Source: an uncultured Bacteroidales bacterium (lineage in GTDB: Bacteria > Bacteroidota > Bacteroidia > Bacteroidales > Bacteroidaceae). Taken from it: a stretch of DNA of 6,988 nt. The position numbers and the translations under genes were made by a program. The stretch covers positions 1 to 6,988 of the forward strand of contig CAMBWV010000049.1 in NCBI GenBank assembly GCA_945871755.1, written 5' to 3'. The notes beneath the pieces were generated by a model, which did not search any database, was not told where the DNA came from, and saw only the letters and a list, made by a program, of their open reading frames with translations. Numbering within the stretch: position 1 is the first letter of the stretch; each line of letters begins with the position of its first letter. Below, one piece after another: positions 1 to 6,111 of the stretch.

Positions 1-116
1 ACGTATATAATAACGCCCGATTCATCGAGGTACTGGTAGCACCCCGGTGAATCGGGCAGGTTGGCAACGATGCCTTGGAGATATTCCGCGGTTGTTTGTT
101 GCGGTTTGTCTGTCAT
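1..116 (-). CDS. uvrC: UvrABC excinuclease subunit C, N-terminal fragment (runs off the window)
   Basis: UvrC is the nuclease subunit of nucleotide excision repair. It is recruited by UvrB to damaged DNA and makes the 3' incision (GIY-YIG domain) and the 5' incision (C-terminal RNase H-like domain). Only 38 codons are in view: after about 15 variable residues comes LPDSPGCYQYLDESGVIIYV. This is the start of the GIY-YIG domain, with GCY (residues 27-29) in the GIY position and the final YV beginning the YIG-equivalent strand that should continue GKAKNL just outside the window. The ATG at 116-114 is the only reasonable start; no clear Shine-Dalgarno lies before it, the upstream stretch being A-rich. 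It follows apt by 61 bp in the same direction with no obvious terminator between, so co-transcription is likely. The identity rests on a short but characteristic N-terminus; the catalytic residues and C-terminal domains cannot be checked here. Confidence 0.88.
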   Translation of the reverse strand, partial: MTDKPQQTTAEYLQGIVANLPDSPGCYQYLDESGVIIY

Positions 117-177
117 GGTTTCCCGTTTGTTTGGCTAGGTTATTACCATAGAATGATTGCGCCGCCTGGCAAGGATT

Positions 178-714
178 TTATTCGTGCAGGGTCAGCAGCG
201 TATGAATATTCTTGTCGGCGCCCAAAGCTTCGCGACCTTGCAGGCCCTCCATACGGAGTTCAATAATAAAGTCCACGAAAATTTCCTTGGGGTGGAACAT
301 GTTCACAAGGTCGTAGGCTGCTTTCATTGAGCCGCCCGTGGCGAGCAGGTCGTCATGGATAAGCACCACATCGTCCGCAGAAATTGCGTCGGTATGTATT
401 TCGATAGAGTCTAGGCCATACTCCTTGGCGTAGCTTGCCTTGAGCGTAGTTCCAGGAAGTTTACCAGGTTTGCGGCAAAGCACGAAACCTGCACCCAGTG
501 CGGCAGCCAGCATTGCGCCCATTACGAAGCCGCGCGACTCTATGCCGACTACTTTTGTGATTCCCTTATCGCGGTAAACGCGCACCAGCTCTTCGAGCAT
601 TTCGCGGTTACATTCGGGATTTTTGAACAAGGTGCTGACATCCTTAAACTGAATCCCGGGTTTGGGAAAGTCAGGGATGTTTCTCAGGTTTTGAAGCAAA
701 AGATTTGTATTCAT
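178..714 (-). CDS. apt: Adenine phosphoribosyltransferase
   Basis: Cytosolic purine-salvage enzyme that converts adenine and PRPP to AMP and pyrophosphate. The 178-residue product has the usual APRT length and order: an N-terminal FPKPGIQFKD segment (residues 16-25), the ESRGF motif (59-63) of the nucleotide-binding core, a flexible-loop region around 82-100, and the PRPP-binding signature VVLIHDDLLATGGS (116-129). His120 replaces the Val often found before the two acidic residues, and Ser129 replaces the more common Thr; both look tolerable. The start ATG at 714-712 matches family starts, with an A-rich leader rather than a Shine-Dalgarno. It lies 186 bp downstream of mnmG and 61 bp upstream of uvrC on the same strand. 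The parS-like palindrome lies 34 bp before its start codon, so ParB binding there could influence its transcription (inference). No obvious promoter consensus was found directly upstream. Confidence 0.96.
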   Translation of the reverse strand: MNTNLLLQNLRNIPDFPKPGIQFKDVSTLFKNPECNREMLEELVRVYRDKGITKVVGIESRGFVMGAMLAAALGAGFVLCRKPGKLPGTTLKASYAKEYGLDSIEIHTDAISADDVVLIHDDLLATGGSMKAAYDLVNMFHPKEIFVDFIIELRMEGLQGREALGADKNIHTLLTLHE

Positions 715-748
715 AAGTGTTTCTTTTTAGGTGGCTTAGGGATTTATT

Positions 749-762
749 GTTTCACGTGAAAC
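749..762. promoter_or_regulatory. parS-like ParB (Spo0J) binding site
   Basis: A perfect 14-bp palindrome, GTTTCACGTGAAAC, lies in the 186-bp gap between mnmG and apt. With its flanking bases (T at 748, T at 763) it matches 15 of 16 positions of the widely conserved chromosomal parS consensus TGTTTCACGTGAAACA; only the last base differs. Known biology: ParB-family CTPases load at parS and spread, working with ParA and condensin to segregate chromosome origins, and parS sites cluster near oriC. mnmG (gidA) is also often origin-proximal. parA and parB are not in this window. I saw no second copy here. The rest of this gap (763-900) contains only a run of seven T at 781-787 and no gene or clear terminator that I can support. 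Confidence 0.85.
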
Positions 763-900
763 TAAAACTGCTTACCCCAGTTTTTTTGCCTTCTCACGGC
801 GTTTTAGGGGAATATGCGAGCTTTCTGTTTAGGTTGTTCCTAGAGTTTAGGGCGGCTCTCTCTTGAATTTGTGCGAGTTATCGTTTCCTGCGCTCCGCTC

Positions 901-2781
901 TCAACGACCGAGAAGTACAAGGAGCACACTGACGTCGCTGGGAGAGACACCGGGGATTCGGCTGGCTTGTGCCAACGTTTCAGGATCGATAGCGGCGAGT
1001 TTCTGACGGCCTTCCGTAGAAATCTGTGTAAGTTCCGCGTAATTAAATCGGCCGCGGATGCGGATAGCTTCAAGGCGCTGCATTTTTTCTGCCATCGCCC
1101 GTTCGCGGGAAATATATCCGCTGTATTTCATTTCTATTTCCGCGGCTTCGATAACTTCCTCGCGGTCCACGCTAATACCGTCGAAAAGCGTCGCCAAAGC
1201 ATCTACCTGTTCAGCCAAATTCTGTAGGTTTATCTGCGGGCGGTTGATAAGGTCGGCCAAACGGCAACCGCCACTCAGGGGTGTGCTGCCGATTTTTTCC
1301 AAGAACGGATTGATGCGCGGGGCTTTGATAGGAAAATTCTGGCAGAACCGAATGATTTCATCGATGTGCTTTTTCTTTTCATGGAATCGCGCTGTGCGTT
1401 CTGCCGTTGCCGTACCTAGTTTTTCCGCTATCGGCGTGAGGCGCACGTCTGCATTATCCTGACGCAATAATATACGGTATTCCGCGCGCGAAGTGAACAT
1501 GCGGTAAGGTTCGTCCACGCCTTTTGTGACCAAATCGTCGATAAGTACGCCGATATATGCCTCGTCGCGGCCCAATTTCAATGCTTCGCCGCCTGCGCAC
1601 TTCTGAGCCGCGTTGATGCCTGCTACGATGCCTTGGCCCGCTGCCTCTTCGTAGCCCGTTGTTCCGTTTACCTGTCCTGCGAAGAATAGACCCTCGATTA
1701 TCTTCGACTCCAACGAATGTTTCAGTTGTGTCGGGTCGAAGAAATCATACTCTATCGCGTAGCCCGGTCGGAAGACTACGATGTCGCGGAAGCAAGGTAT
1801 TTGTCGCAACGCCTCAAGTTGGATTTCCATCGGAAGAGACGAGGAAAAACCATTTAGATAGAGTTCATTGTTGTTCAGACCCTCTGGCTCGAGGAATAGA
1901 GGATGCTTTTCGCGGTCGGGGAAGGTGACAATTTTTGTCTCAATGCTGGGACAATATCGCGGACCTATACTCTGGATTTGTCCGTTGTAAAGGGGCGATT
2001 CGGGTAGTCCGCGGCGCAATACCTCATGTACTTTTGCGTTGGTTTCGCAGGTCCAACACGGCAGTTGGGGTAGGGGGCGCAGCGGAGAGATATATGAGAA
2101 GCGGTGGTAGTCAGTCTCGCCAGGTTGTTCCTCCATCTCGTCAAAATGTACCGAACGTGCGTCAATACGTACGGGCGTGCCGGTTTTCATTCGCGCCGAG
2201 CGGATGCCGTATTTCGTGATAGATTCGGTCAGAAATAGGGCGGCGGGTTCAGCACAACGGCCTCCGCGCACCTGTCGCCGACCTACGTGCATCAGTCCGC
2301 CTAAGAAAGTTCCCGCTGTAATAACCACGGCTCCCGCCAAGAAACGTGCGCCCCACAGGGTATCCACCCCGATGATTCTGCCGTTTTCAACGAGAATTTC
2401 TGTGGCTTCGTCTTGCCAAATCGAGAGATGCTCTTGCGTCTCTAGCCGATGCCGCCACTCCTGAATGAAACGTGGGCGGTCGCATTGAGCACGTGGACTC
2501 CACATAGCTGGCCCTTTCGAGCGGTTAAGCATGCGAAATTGGATGGCGCAAGCGTCTGTCACCTCACCCGTTCCGCCACCCAGTGCGTCCACCTCACGGA
2601 CAATTTGTCCTTTGGCAATGCCGCCGATGGCCGGGTTACAGCTCATTTGCGCAATCTTATTCATATCCATCGTAATCACGCAGGTTTTCGCACCCATCCG
2701 TGCTGCCGCTTGCGCTGCTTCACAGCCCGCATGACCCGCTCCAATTACGATGACGTCATAGTGAAATGTAGTTTGCATCAT
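901..2781 (-). CDS. mnmG: tRNA uridine-5-carboxymethylaminomethyl modification enzyme MnmG (GidA)
   Basis: FAD-dependent enzyme that, together with the GTPase MnmE, installs the cmnm5 group at the wobble uridine (U34) of certain tRNAs. The 626-residue length is typical. The N-terminal Rossmann motif GAGHAG (residues 14-19) binds FAD. CNPAIGGIAKG (48-58) carries the first conserved cysteine, and GPRYCPSIETK carries Cys277, which corresponds to the functional Cys277 of the E. coli enzyme by my count. GTFLGG (157-162), GTTGYEEAAGQG and DEPYRMFTSRAEYR are further family signatures. The C-terminal helical domain ends ISRERAMAEKMQRLE...IPGVSPSDVSVLLVLLGR, the part that contacts MnmE and tRNA. Two adjacent ATG codons (2781 and 2778) could start it. 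The upstream 117-bp gap to dprA holds a 22-bp tandem repeat and a possible promoter, so mnmG may be transcribed independently of dprA. Downstream lies the parS-like site. Confidence 0.98.
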   Translation of the reverse strand: MMQTTFHYDVIVIGAGHAGCEAAQAAARMGAKTCVITMDMNKIAQMSCNPAIGGIAKGQIVREVDALGGGTGEVTDACAIQFRMLNRSKGPAMWSPRAQCDRPRFIQEWRHRLETQEHLSIWQDEATEILVENGRIIGVDTLWGARFLAGAVVITAGTFLGGLMHVGRRQVRGGRCAEPAALFLTESITKYGIRSARMKTGTPVRIDARSVHFDEMEEQPGETDYHRFSYISPLRPLPQLPCWTCETNAKVHEVLRRGLPESPLYNGQIQSIGPRYCPSIETKIVTFPDREKHPLFLEPEGLNNNELYLNGFSSSLPMEIQLEALRQIPCFRDIVVFRPGYAIEYDFFDPTQLKHSLESKIIEGLFFAGQVNGTTGYEEAAGQGIVAGINAAQKCAGGEALKLGRDEAYIGVLIDDLVTKGVDEPYRMFTSRAEYRILLRQDNADVRLTPIAEKLGTATAERTARFHEKKKHIDEIIRFCQNFPIKAPRINPFLEKIGSTPLSGGCRLADLINRPQINLQNLAEQVDALATLFDGISVDREEVIEAAEIEMKYSGYISRERAMAEKMQRLEAIRIRGRFNYAELTQISTEGRQKLAAIDPETLAQASRIPGVSPSDVSVLLVLLGR

Positions 2782-2801
2782 TTCCGTTTTTCTGTTCCTT
2801 A

Positions 2802-2860
2802 TATATAGGCAATTCTATTTTACTATATAGGCAATCTATTTTACTTATATAGGCAATTAC
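2802..2860. repeat. 22-bp AT-rich direct repeat, about 2.7 copies, upstream of mnmG
   Basis: Three head-to-tail copies starting TATATAGGCAAT: 2802-2823, 2824-2845 and a truncated one at 2846-2860. Copies 1 and 2 differ by a one-base shift (an extra T in copy 1, an extra T at the end of copy 2), so the 22-bp period is preserved, close to two helical turns. A further TATATCGGC at 2881-2889 resembles the core but is out of phase. On the coding strand of mnmG each copy reads ATTGCCTATATA, with the nearest copy about 20 bp before the start codon. The position suggests a promoter or regulator-binding array. No DnaA-box-like 9-mer was seen with it, so an origin is not supported. Confidence 0.85.
2809..2817 (-). 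promoter_or_regulatory. Possible -7 promoter element for mnmG
   Basis: On the minus strand, TAGAATTGC differs at one base from the Bacteroides-type -7 element TAnnTTTGC. It would place the transcription start near 2800-2803, giving a leader of about 20 nt to the mnmG ATG. No TTTG is found at the expected -33 spacing. The element is part of the 22-bp repeat, and the middle copy carries a one-base-shorter version. The call is tentative. Confidence 0.25.
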
Positions 2861-2898
2861 GAATCTGCTTCTGTCTGTTGTATATCGGCCTTCCTGAG

Positions 2899-3996
2899 TT
2901 ACGCGCGCCGCATACGGTTACCGCCCATCTGCACAAGCAGTCCGTCCATTTCCAGCGTAAACGTAGCTGTTGCAATATCCGTCACAGATTCGCCTAGGTG
3001 GCGTGCCAGTTCGTTTTTGTCCCATTCGTCGCGCTCTTGAAGCGCCGCGAGAATTTTCCGTTCCAGTTCGGAGCGGTTCAGGTCCAGTTCAGGGAAGAGC
3101 GTCGGCGCTTCGATTTTCGCTGGTGTGCTTTGCCAGCCCATCGCTTCTAGGAGTTGGTAGGCCGAAGTCAGCATCAGCGCATCGCCTGTACGGATAAGGC
3201 GGTTGCATCCCGCCGAGTGAGGATCGTAGATACGTCCTGGAATCGCCAACACCTTACGCCCATAATTTTGTGCCAAACGTGCAGTAATCAGCGAGCCACC
3301 TTGTTCCGCGCTCTCTACGACAATCGTAGCGTCTGTGATACCAGCAACAATTCGATTACGCCGCACGAAATTTCCTTTGTCAGGATTTGTGCCCGTGACA
3401 TACTCCGTCAGCAGTCCGCCTCCTTGTTCCATCATGCAGCGCGCCGTTTGCAGGTGCAGCGTAGGGTAAATACGGTCCAAACCATGGGCCAAAACCCCGA
3501 CCGTTGGCAAGGAATTTTGTAAACAAGCCCTATGTGAGTGGATATCTACGCCGTATGCCAGTCCACTAACCACCAAGCAATCAGGTAACAATGCCTTTAT
3601 CTCCTGACAGAGATTTTGACACACAGATTTTCCGTATTCAGAGATTTTTCGCGTACCTACGATAGAAATTGCACGTTTGGCGTTGAGTTGTGCCGTACCT
3701 TTGTAGAAAAGCGTCAAGGGTGCTTCGGGCGTATGCCGCAAACGTTTAGGATAGTCGGGCGCGTCGTAGGTAAGGATGCGGATGCCTTTTTCCGCACAAA
3801 AGGCGTACTCTTTCTCCATCCGCTCGCGGGCAGTGGCGAGATGGGCCTCAATGGCCAGACGCGCCGAATCGGGCAGCGCGTCGCGGTTGTCAAACACCGC
3901 CGTGGCGCTGCCAAATTGCTGAAGCAGTTGCCGCGACATCTGATAGGTGATGCCTGGCATGTGGGAGAGCAGGTAGATATATTCCGATTCCGACAT
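2899..3996 (-). CDS. dprA: DNA-processing protein DprA (Smf)
   Basis: DprA binds single-stranded DNA entering during natural transformation, protects it and loads RecA onto it in the cytoplasm; homologues occur in most bacteria whether or not they are known to be competent. The 365-residue product has three parts. An N-terminal helix-hairpin-helix-like domain covers about residues 1-60. A Rossmann-like domain covers about 85-290, with IVGTRKISEYG (112-122), SGLAYGVDIHSH (144-155), FVRRNRIVAG (210-219), GGSLITARLA (233-242) and AGCNRLIRTGDA (262-273). A C-terminal winged-helix domain covers about 305-365. The Arg- and Gly-rich loops typical of the ssDNA pocket look intact. Its ATG at 3996 lies 12 bp after the thioesterase stop with no separate Shine-Dalgarno, which suggests an operon and possibly coupled translation. 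mnmG follows after 117 bp. Confidence 0.97.
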   Translation of the reverse strand: MSESEYIYLLSHMPGITYQMSRQLLQQFGSATAVFDNRDALPDSARLAIEAHLATARERMEKEYAFCAEKGIRILTYDAPDYPKRLRHTPEAPLTLFYKGTAQLNAKRAISIVGTRKISEYGKSVCQNLCQEIKALLPDCLVVSGLAYGVDIHSHRACLQNSLPTVGVLAHGLDRIYPTLHLQTARCMMEQGGGLLTEYVTGTNPDKGNFVRRNRIVAGITDATIVVESAEQGGSLITARLAQNYGRKVLAIPGRIYDPHSAGCNRLIRTGDALMLTSAYQLLEAMGWQSTPAKIEAPTLFPELDLNRSELERKILAALQERDEWDKNELARHLGESVTDIATATFTLEMDGLLVQMGGNRMRRA

Positions 3997-4008
3997 GGCT
4001 AGTCCGAT

Positions 4009-4461
4009 TCAAGCGTTAGGGTGGGGCGTTGCCGCAGGCACAGAGCCGTTGTTGTCAGAAGCATCTGCGGCATCGAGCAGCAGCGCGTCGAGTTCGGGAC
4101 ACGTACCTAGGCGTCCCTGTACCAGACATACGGCTTCCACCGTCGCCCGAATCACTGGCTTCTGGTCCGCGAGGCGGAAAATGTCCTGCTGGAAAATGTA
4201 TTTGATGCCTTCCTTGCGCATGGCCAACCGCGATACGAAGCGGTCGCCACTACGGAGGGGCGTCTTGAAGGCCATGTTGAGTCGCGCCACCACGGCATCA
4301 ATACCGCGCTGGTGGAGTTCGGCAAAACTCACGCCGCGCGACAGGAGAAATTCGTGGCGTGTGTGTTCAATGTAATGCTGGTAGTTGGCGTTGTTGACAA
4401 TGCCTTGAAGGTCGCATTCGTAGTCGCGCACCTTCATTCCCAGTTCAAATTGGTATTGCAT
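4009..4461 (-). CDS. Acyl-CoA thioesterase, 4-hydroxybenzoyl-CoA thioesterase-like hotdog fold
   Basis: Probably hydrolyses acyl-CoA thioesters; the natural substrate cannot be read from sequence. The 150-residue product is one hotdog domain. VRDYECDLQGIVNNANYQHYIEHTRHEFL (residues 11-39) matches the 4HBT/YbgC-type active-site region, with Asp17 at the catalytic acid position, the G-x-V-type turn, and Asn24/Tyr27 leading into the long central helix. The strand RLNMAFKTPLRSGD (60-73) is also typical. The last 20 or so residues are Ala/Asn/Pro-rich and probably disordered. I chose ATG 4461 because homologues begin a few residues before KVRDYECDLQG. The frame stays open upstream to a GTG at 4605, but that extension only translates a 21-bp tandem repeat. 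It precedes dprA by 12 bp and follows the DUF2851 gene, so the three probably form an operon. Confidence 0.9.
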   Translation of the reverse strand: MQYQFELGMKVRDYECDLQGIVNNANYQHYIEHTRHEFLLSRGVSFAELHQRGIDAVVARLNMAFKTPLRSGDRFVSRLAMRKEGIKYIFQQDIFRLADQKPVIRATVEAVCLVQGRLGTCPELDALLLDAADASDNNGSVPAATPHPNA

Positions 4462-4498
4462 AAGTGGAGATATATGTCCGAAACGTAATGGAATTTTT

Positions 4499-4582
4499 CG
4501 CAGAATAGCCAGCCGCGTCCGCAGAATAGCCAGCCGCGTCCGCAGAATAGCCAGCCGCGTTCGCAGAATAGCCAGATGCGTT
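4499..4582. repeat. 21-bp direct repeat, four copies, upstream of the thioesterase gene
   Basis: Four contiguous copies of a GC-rich 21-bp unit beginning CGCAGAATAGCC and ending GCGTC or GCGTT: 4499-4519, 4520-4540, 4541-4561 and 4562-4582. Copies 1 and 2 are identical, copy 3 differs at its last base, and copy 4 differs at three bases near its end. Divergence therefore increases towards the DUF2851 stop codon, which lies 30 bp beyond. On the minus strand (transcript) each unit could form a small CGCGG/CTGCG stem with one G-U pair and a 9-nt loop. Because 21 is a multiple of three and the unit has no stop, the thioesterase frame stays open through it (LAILRTR repeated), but translation is unlikely. 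No spacers, so not CRISPR. Confidence 0.93.
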
Positions 4583-4612
4583 CTTAGAGGGTACAGCCGC
4601 GCCACGCCCGCC

Positions 4613-5902
4613 TTACGCCTGATACTTCTTTCTCAGATATTCGCCCCCGAAGCGGCATCTCAGGCAATCTTTCGGGTCGCAATATTCGCGCTTCAGTTGT
4701 ATAAGCGCTTGGCTATCAGAGGCGTTTGCCGCTGTGAGGCCCGCCTTTGCCCACGAGCGTGTGATAAAATTGCGCTCGGCAGGCACCGATTCCAGCAGGG
4801 CAAAGGCCCGCTCGCAGCGTGCGTCGTCCATGTGCTGTTGGCCATAGGCAAAGAGCAGGGGCGCCACCGTATTGATGATGATAAGGTCGAGCGAGGCCGT
4901 TTGGAGAGCTTTGGTTTGCGCCGCCGAAGCCAGTCCGAAATGGTAGTGCGTCTCCCAATAGGGCGAGGTGGCTGTGCGAAACAGCCGGTGGAAGTCCTCG
5001 CGCGTCTGTCCTTCGAGCAGGTGCGAGAGGTCCGTATGTCCAGCGTGGTAGAGCATGGCCAGTTGTGCCAGGCGCACGTGGGGGAAATTTTGTGGGCGCA
5101 TCCGCAGGAATTTCCAAAGGCGCGCATTCATTGGTGTGAGCGAGAACTTGTGCGCCAGGAAGGCATATTCGTTTTGCAGGAGGCGGTAGTAGTCGTCGCG
5201 TCGCTCTTCGGGCACCAGGGCATCGTCAAGCAGGCCCGCCTGTCCGAAGAAGGCCGCTTCCACTTGCAGGGCGTTGTCGCGGTGTTTGGCAATGGTGCGC
5301 GGCGGGAGCTGGAGGGCCCAGTGTTCGAAGGCATCGGCGTTGGTGCCGAAGCCGAAGTTGCGTGCCAGGGTCACGAAGAACGTGCGCTCCCAGTCGCCCT
5401 CCGTCTGTTGGAGGTAGGACAGGATGCGGTTCGTCTTGGCTTCCAGTCGCTCGATGGTCAGCGCGCTCAACCAACTGTGCGCCGTCAGTGTCGGCACGTC
5501 GGGTATCACACGATAGCAGGGAGGGTAGGCCTCCTCTGCCAGCAGTTCGGCATAGTTCTGGCGCACCGTTTCGGGCACTGCCATCACCAGTTGCGGCAGG
5601 GTGCGTCCCCGCTGCGTCTGCACCGCCATGTCCGAGCGTCCCACAACGTGGAGCACCACGTTGTCGTAGGCTTCGTCCGTGTCGTGGTGGTGGCGATACC
5701 AGTCGGAGGCAGCATCGTGAATTTCCACGTTGCCCACCCAGAGCGTGCCGCCGATTTTGATTTTCGCATTAAAGAAGTCGGGTCCCTGGTGCCGATTGTG
5801 CAATCCAGGGTCGATGACGTCCACCTCTTGTCCGTCTGTAGTGGTCAGCGGGCCGAGGGGGAAGAGCTTGTGTTTCCACACGTAATGTAGGAGTATCTCC
5901 AT
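4613..5902 (-). CDS. DUF2851 family protein, function unknown (possible nuclease-like N-terminus)
   Basis: A roughly 430-residue protein that I recognise as the DUF2851 family, common in Bacteroidota and without an assigned function. Numbering from the ATG at 5902, the conserved N-terminal block is MEILLHYVWKHKLF (1-14), then DPGLHNRHQGPDFFNAKI and WVGNVEIHDAASDWYRHHHD. The spacing of Pro41-Asp42 and Glu60-x-His62 around a beta-hairpin recalls a PD-(D/E)xK nuclease core with His in place of Lys; this is my inference. The middle is helical. The C-terminus has YCDPKDCLRCRFG, a C-x4-C-x2-C cluster (Cys408, 413, 416) that may bind metal. No signal peptide or membrane segment is visible. An ATG at 5911 (three codons earlier) is also possible, but 5902 fits family starts and has AAAGG about 10 nt upstream. 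Probably first gene of the leftward operon. Confidence 0.87.
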   Translation of the reverse strand: MEILLHYVWKHKLFPLGPLTTTDGQEVDVIDPGLHNRHQGPDFFNAKIKIGGTLWVGNVEIHDAASDWYRHHHDTDEAYDNVVLHVVGRSDMAVQTQRGRTLPQLVMAVPETVRQNYAELLAEEAYPPCYRVIPDVPTLTAHSWLSALTIERLEAKTNRILSYLQQTEGDWERTFFVTLARNFGFGTNADAFEHWALQLPPRTIAKHRDNALQVEAAFFGQAGLLDDALVPEERRDDYYRLLQNEYAFLAHKFSLTPMNARLWKFLRMRPQNFPHVRLAQLAMLYHAGHTDLSHLLEGQTREDFHRLFRTATSPYWETHYHFGLASAAQTKALQTASLDLIIINTVAPLLFAYGQQHMDDARCERAFALLESVPAERNFITRSWAKAGLTAANASDSQALIQLKREYCDPKDCLRCRFGGEYLRKKYQA

Positions 5903-5929
5903 TAGGGTCATACCTTTAGGTTAATCTGG

Positions 5930-5937
5930 CAAAGGTA
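5930..5937 (-). promoter_or_regulatory. Bacteroides-type promoter for the DUF2851-thioesterase-dprA unit
   Basis: The minus strand reads TACCTTTGCC, an exact match to the -7 consensus TAnnTTTG used by the primary sigma factor of Bacteroidota. A TTTC at 5961-5958, 20 bp upstream, is one mismatch from the -33 TTTG. The transcription start would be near 5924, giving a leader of about 13 nt to the ATG at 5911 or 22 nt to that at 5902. The longer leader favours the second start. Confidence 0.7.
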
Positions 5938-6065
5938 GCATTTTTTCTTTGATTTGAGAAACGAACCTACCTTCTTAGCCACTTGAATATGGCAATTTTT
6001 ACCCCTCCAGCCCTGCTTTTCCGTCGAATCTGCCTTCGCGGAAATGGTATCTCCTCATTTTATCG

Positions 6066-6073
6066 TACCTTTG
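6066..6073 (+). promoter_or_regulatory. Bacteroides-type -7 promoter element for the DEAD-box helicase
   Basis: TACCTTTG is an exact match to the Bacteroidota -7 element TAnnTTTG and is the same octamer as in the opposite-facing promoter. No TTTG is present at the expected -33 distance (about 6041-6046 reads GAAATG), so the upstream half is weak. Transcription would start near 6080, giving a leader of about 50 nt that contains a run of six T (6080-6085) and the hairpin at 6092-6111 before the TTG start. Confidence 0.6.
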
Positions 6074-6091
6074 TGGCAGTTTTTTATTCCC

Positions 6092-6111
6092 CGTAATGGT
6101 TTGCCATTACG
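6092..6111 (+). other. Leader hairpin before the helicase gene
   Basis: A perfect inverted repeat, CGTAATGG / CCATTACG, with a 4-base TTTG loop lies within the predicted 5' leader of the helicase mRNA, ending 18 bp before the TTG start. It is not followed by a T run on either strand, so it is not a simple intrinsic terminator. The left arm contains the ATG (6096-6098) of a short overlapping reading frame, which would be sequestered when the stem forms. It could act as a post-transcriptional control element, for example temperature-sensitive or autoregulatory, since the downstream product is an RNA helicase. The structure is visible; the role is inference. Confidence 0.6.

Noticed and set aside
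75..266. 63-codon plus-strand frame spanning the apt-uvrC gap
   Set aside because: It overlaps the 5' end of uvrC and the 3' end of apt in antisense, with no promoter or recognisable domain.
749..762. Noc-type nucleoid-occlusion site or a generic CACGTG box
   Set aside because: Noc sites have a CCCGGG-type centre; here the full 14-bp palindrome matches the ParB consensus, far beyond a bare CACGTG hexamer.
763..900. Small gene or RNA in the mnmG-apt gap
   Set aside because: No stable long hairpin with a T run, no tRNA-like fold and no open frame independent of mnmG could be supported.
2802..2860. Replication-origin iterons
   Set aside because: The repeats are AT-rich and near mnmG, but no DnaA-box-like 9-mer (TTATCCACA type) was found around them and no dnaA or replication initiator gene is present.
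4499..4582. CRISPR array
   Set aside because: Copies are contiguous with no unique spacers, the unit is too short, and there are no cas genes.
4462..4605. N-terminal extension of the thioesterase from a GTG at 4605 with four LAILRTR repeats
   Set aside because: The extension is only a translation of the 21-bp DNA repeat, has a GTG start, and precedes the normal family start; homologues begin at about ATG 4461.
4697..5890. 397-codon open frame on the plus strand
   Set aside because: It lies entirely antisense to the DUF2851 gene, shows no recognisable domain and has low-complexity Val/Arg/Gly composition; it is a by-product of the GC-rich codons of the real gene.
6092..6111. Intrinsic terminator
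   Set aside because: The stem is short and AT-containing and is not followed by a T run on either strand; the T run at 6080-6085 precedes it on the plus strand.
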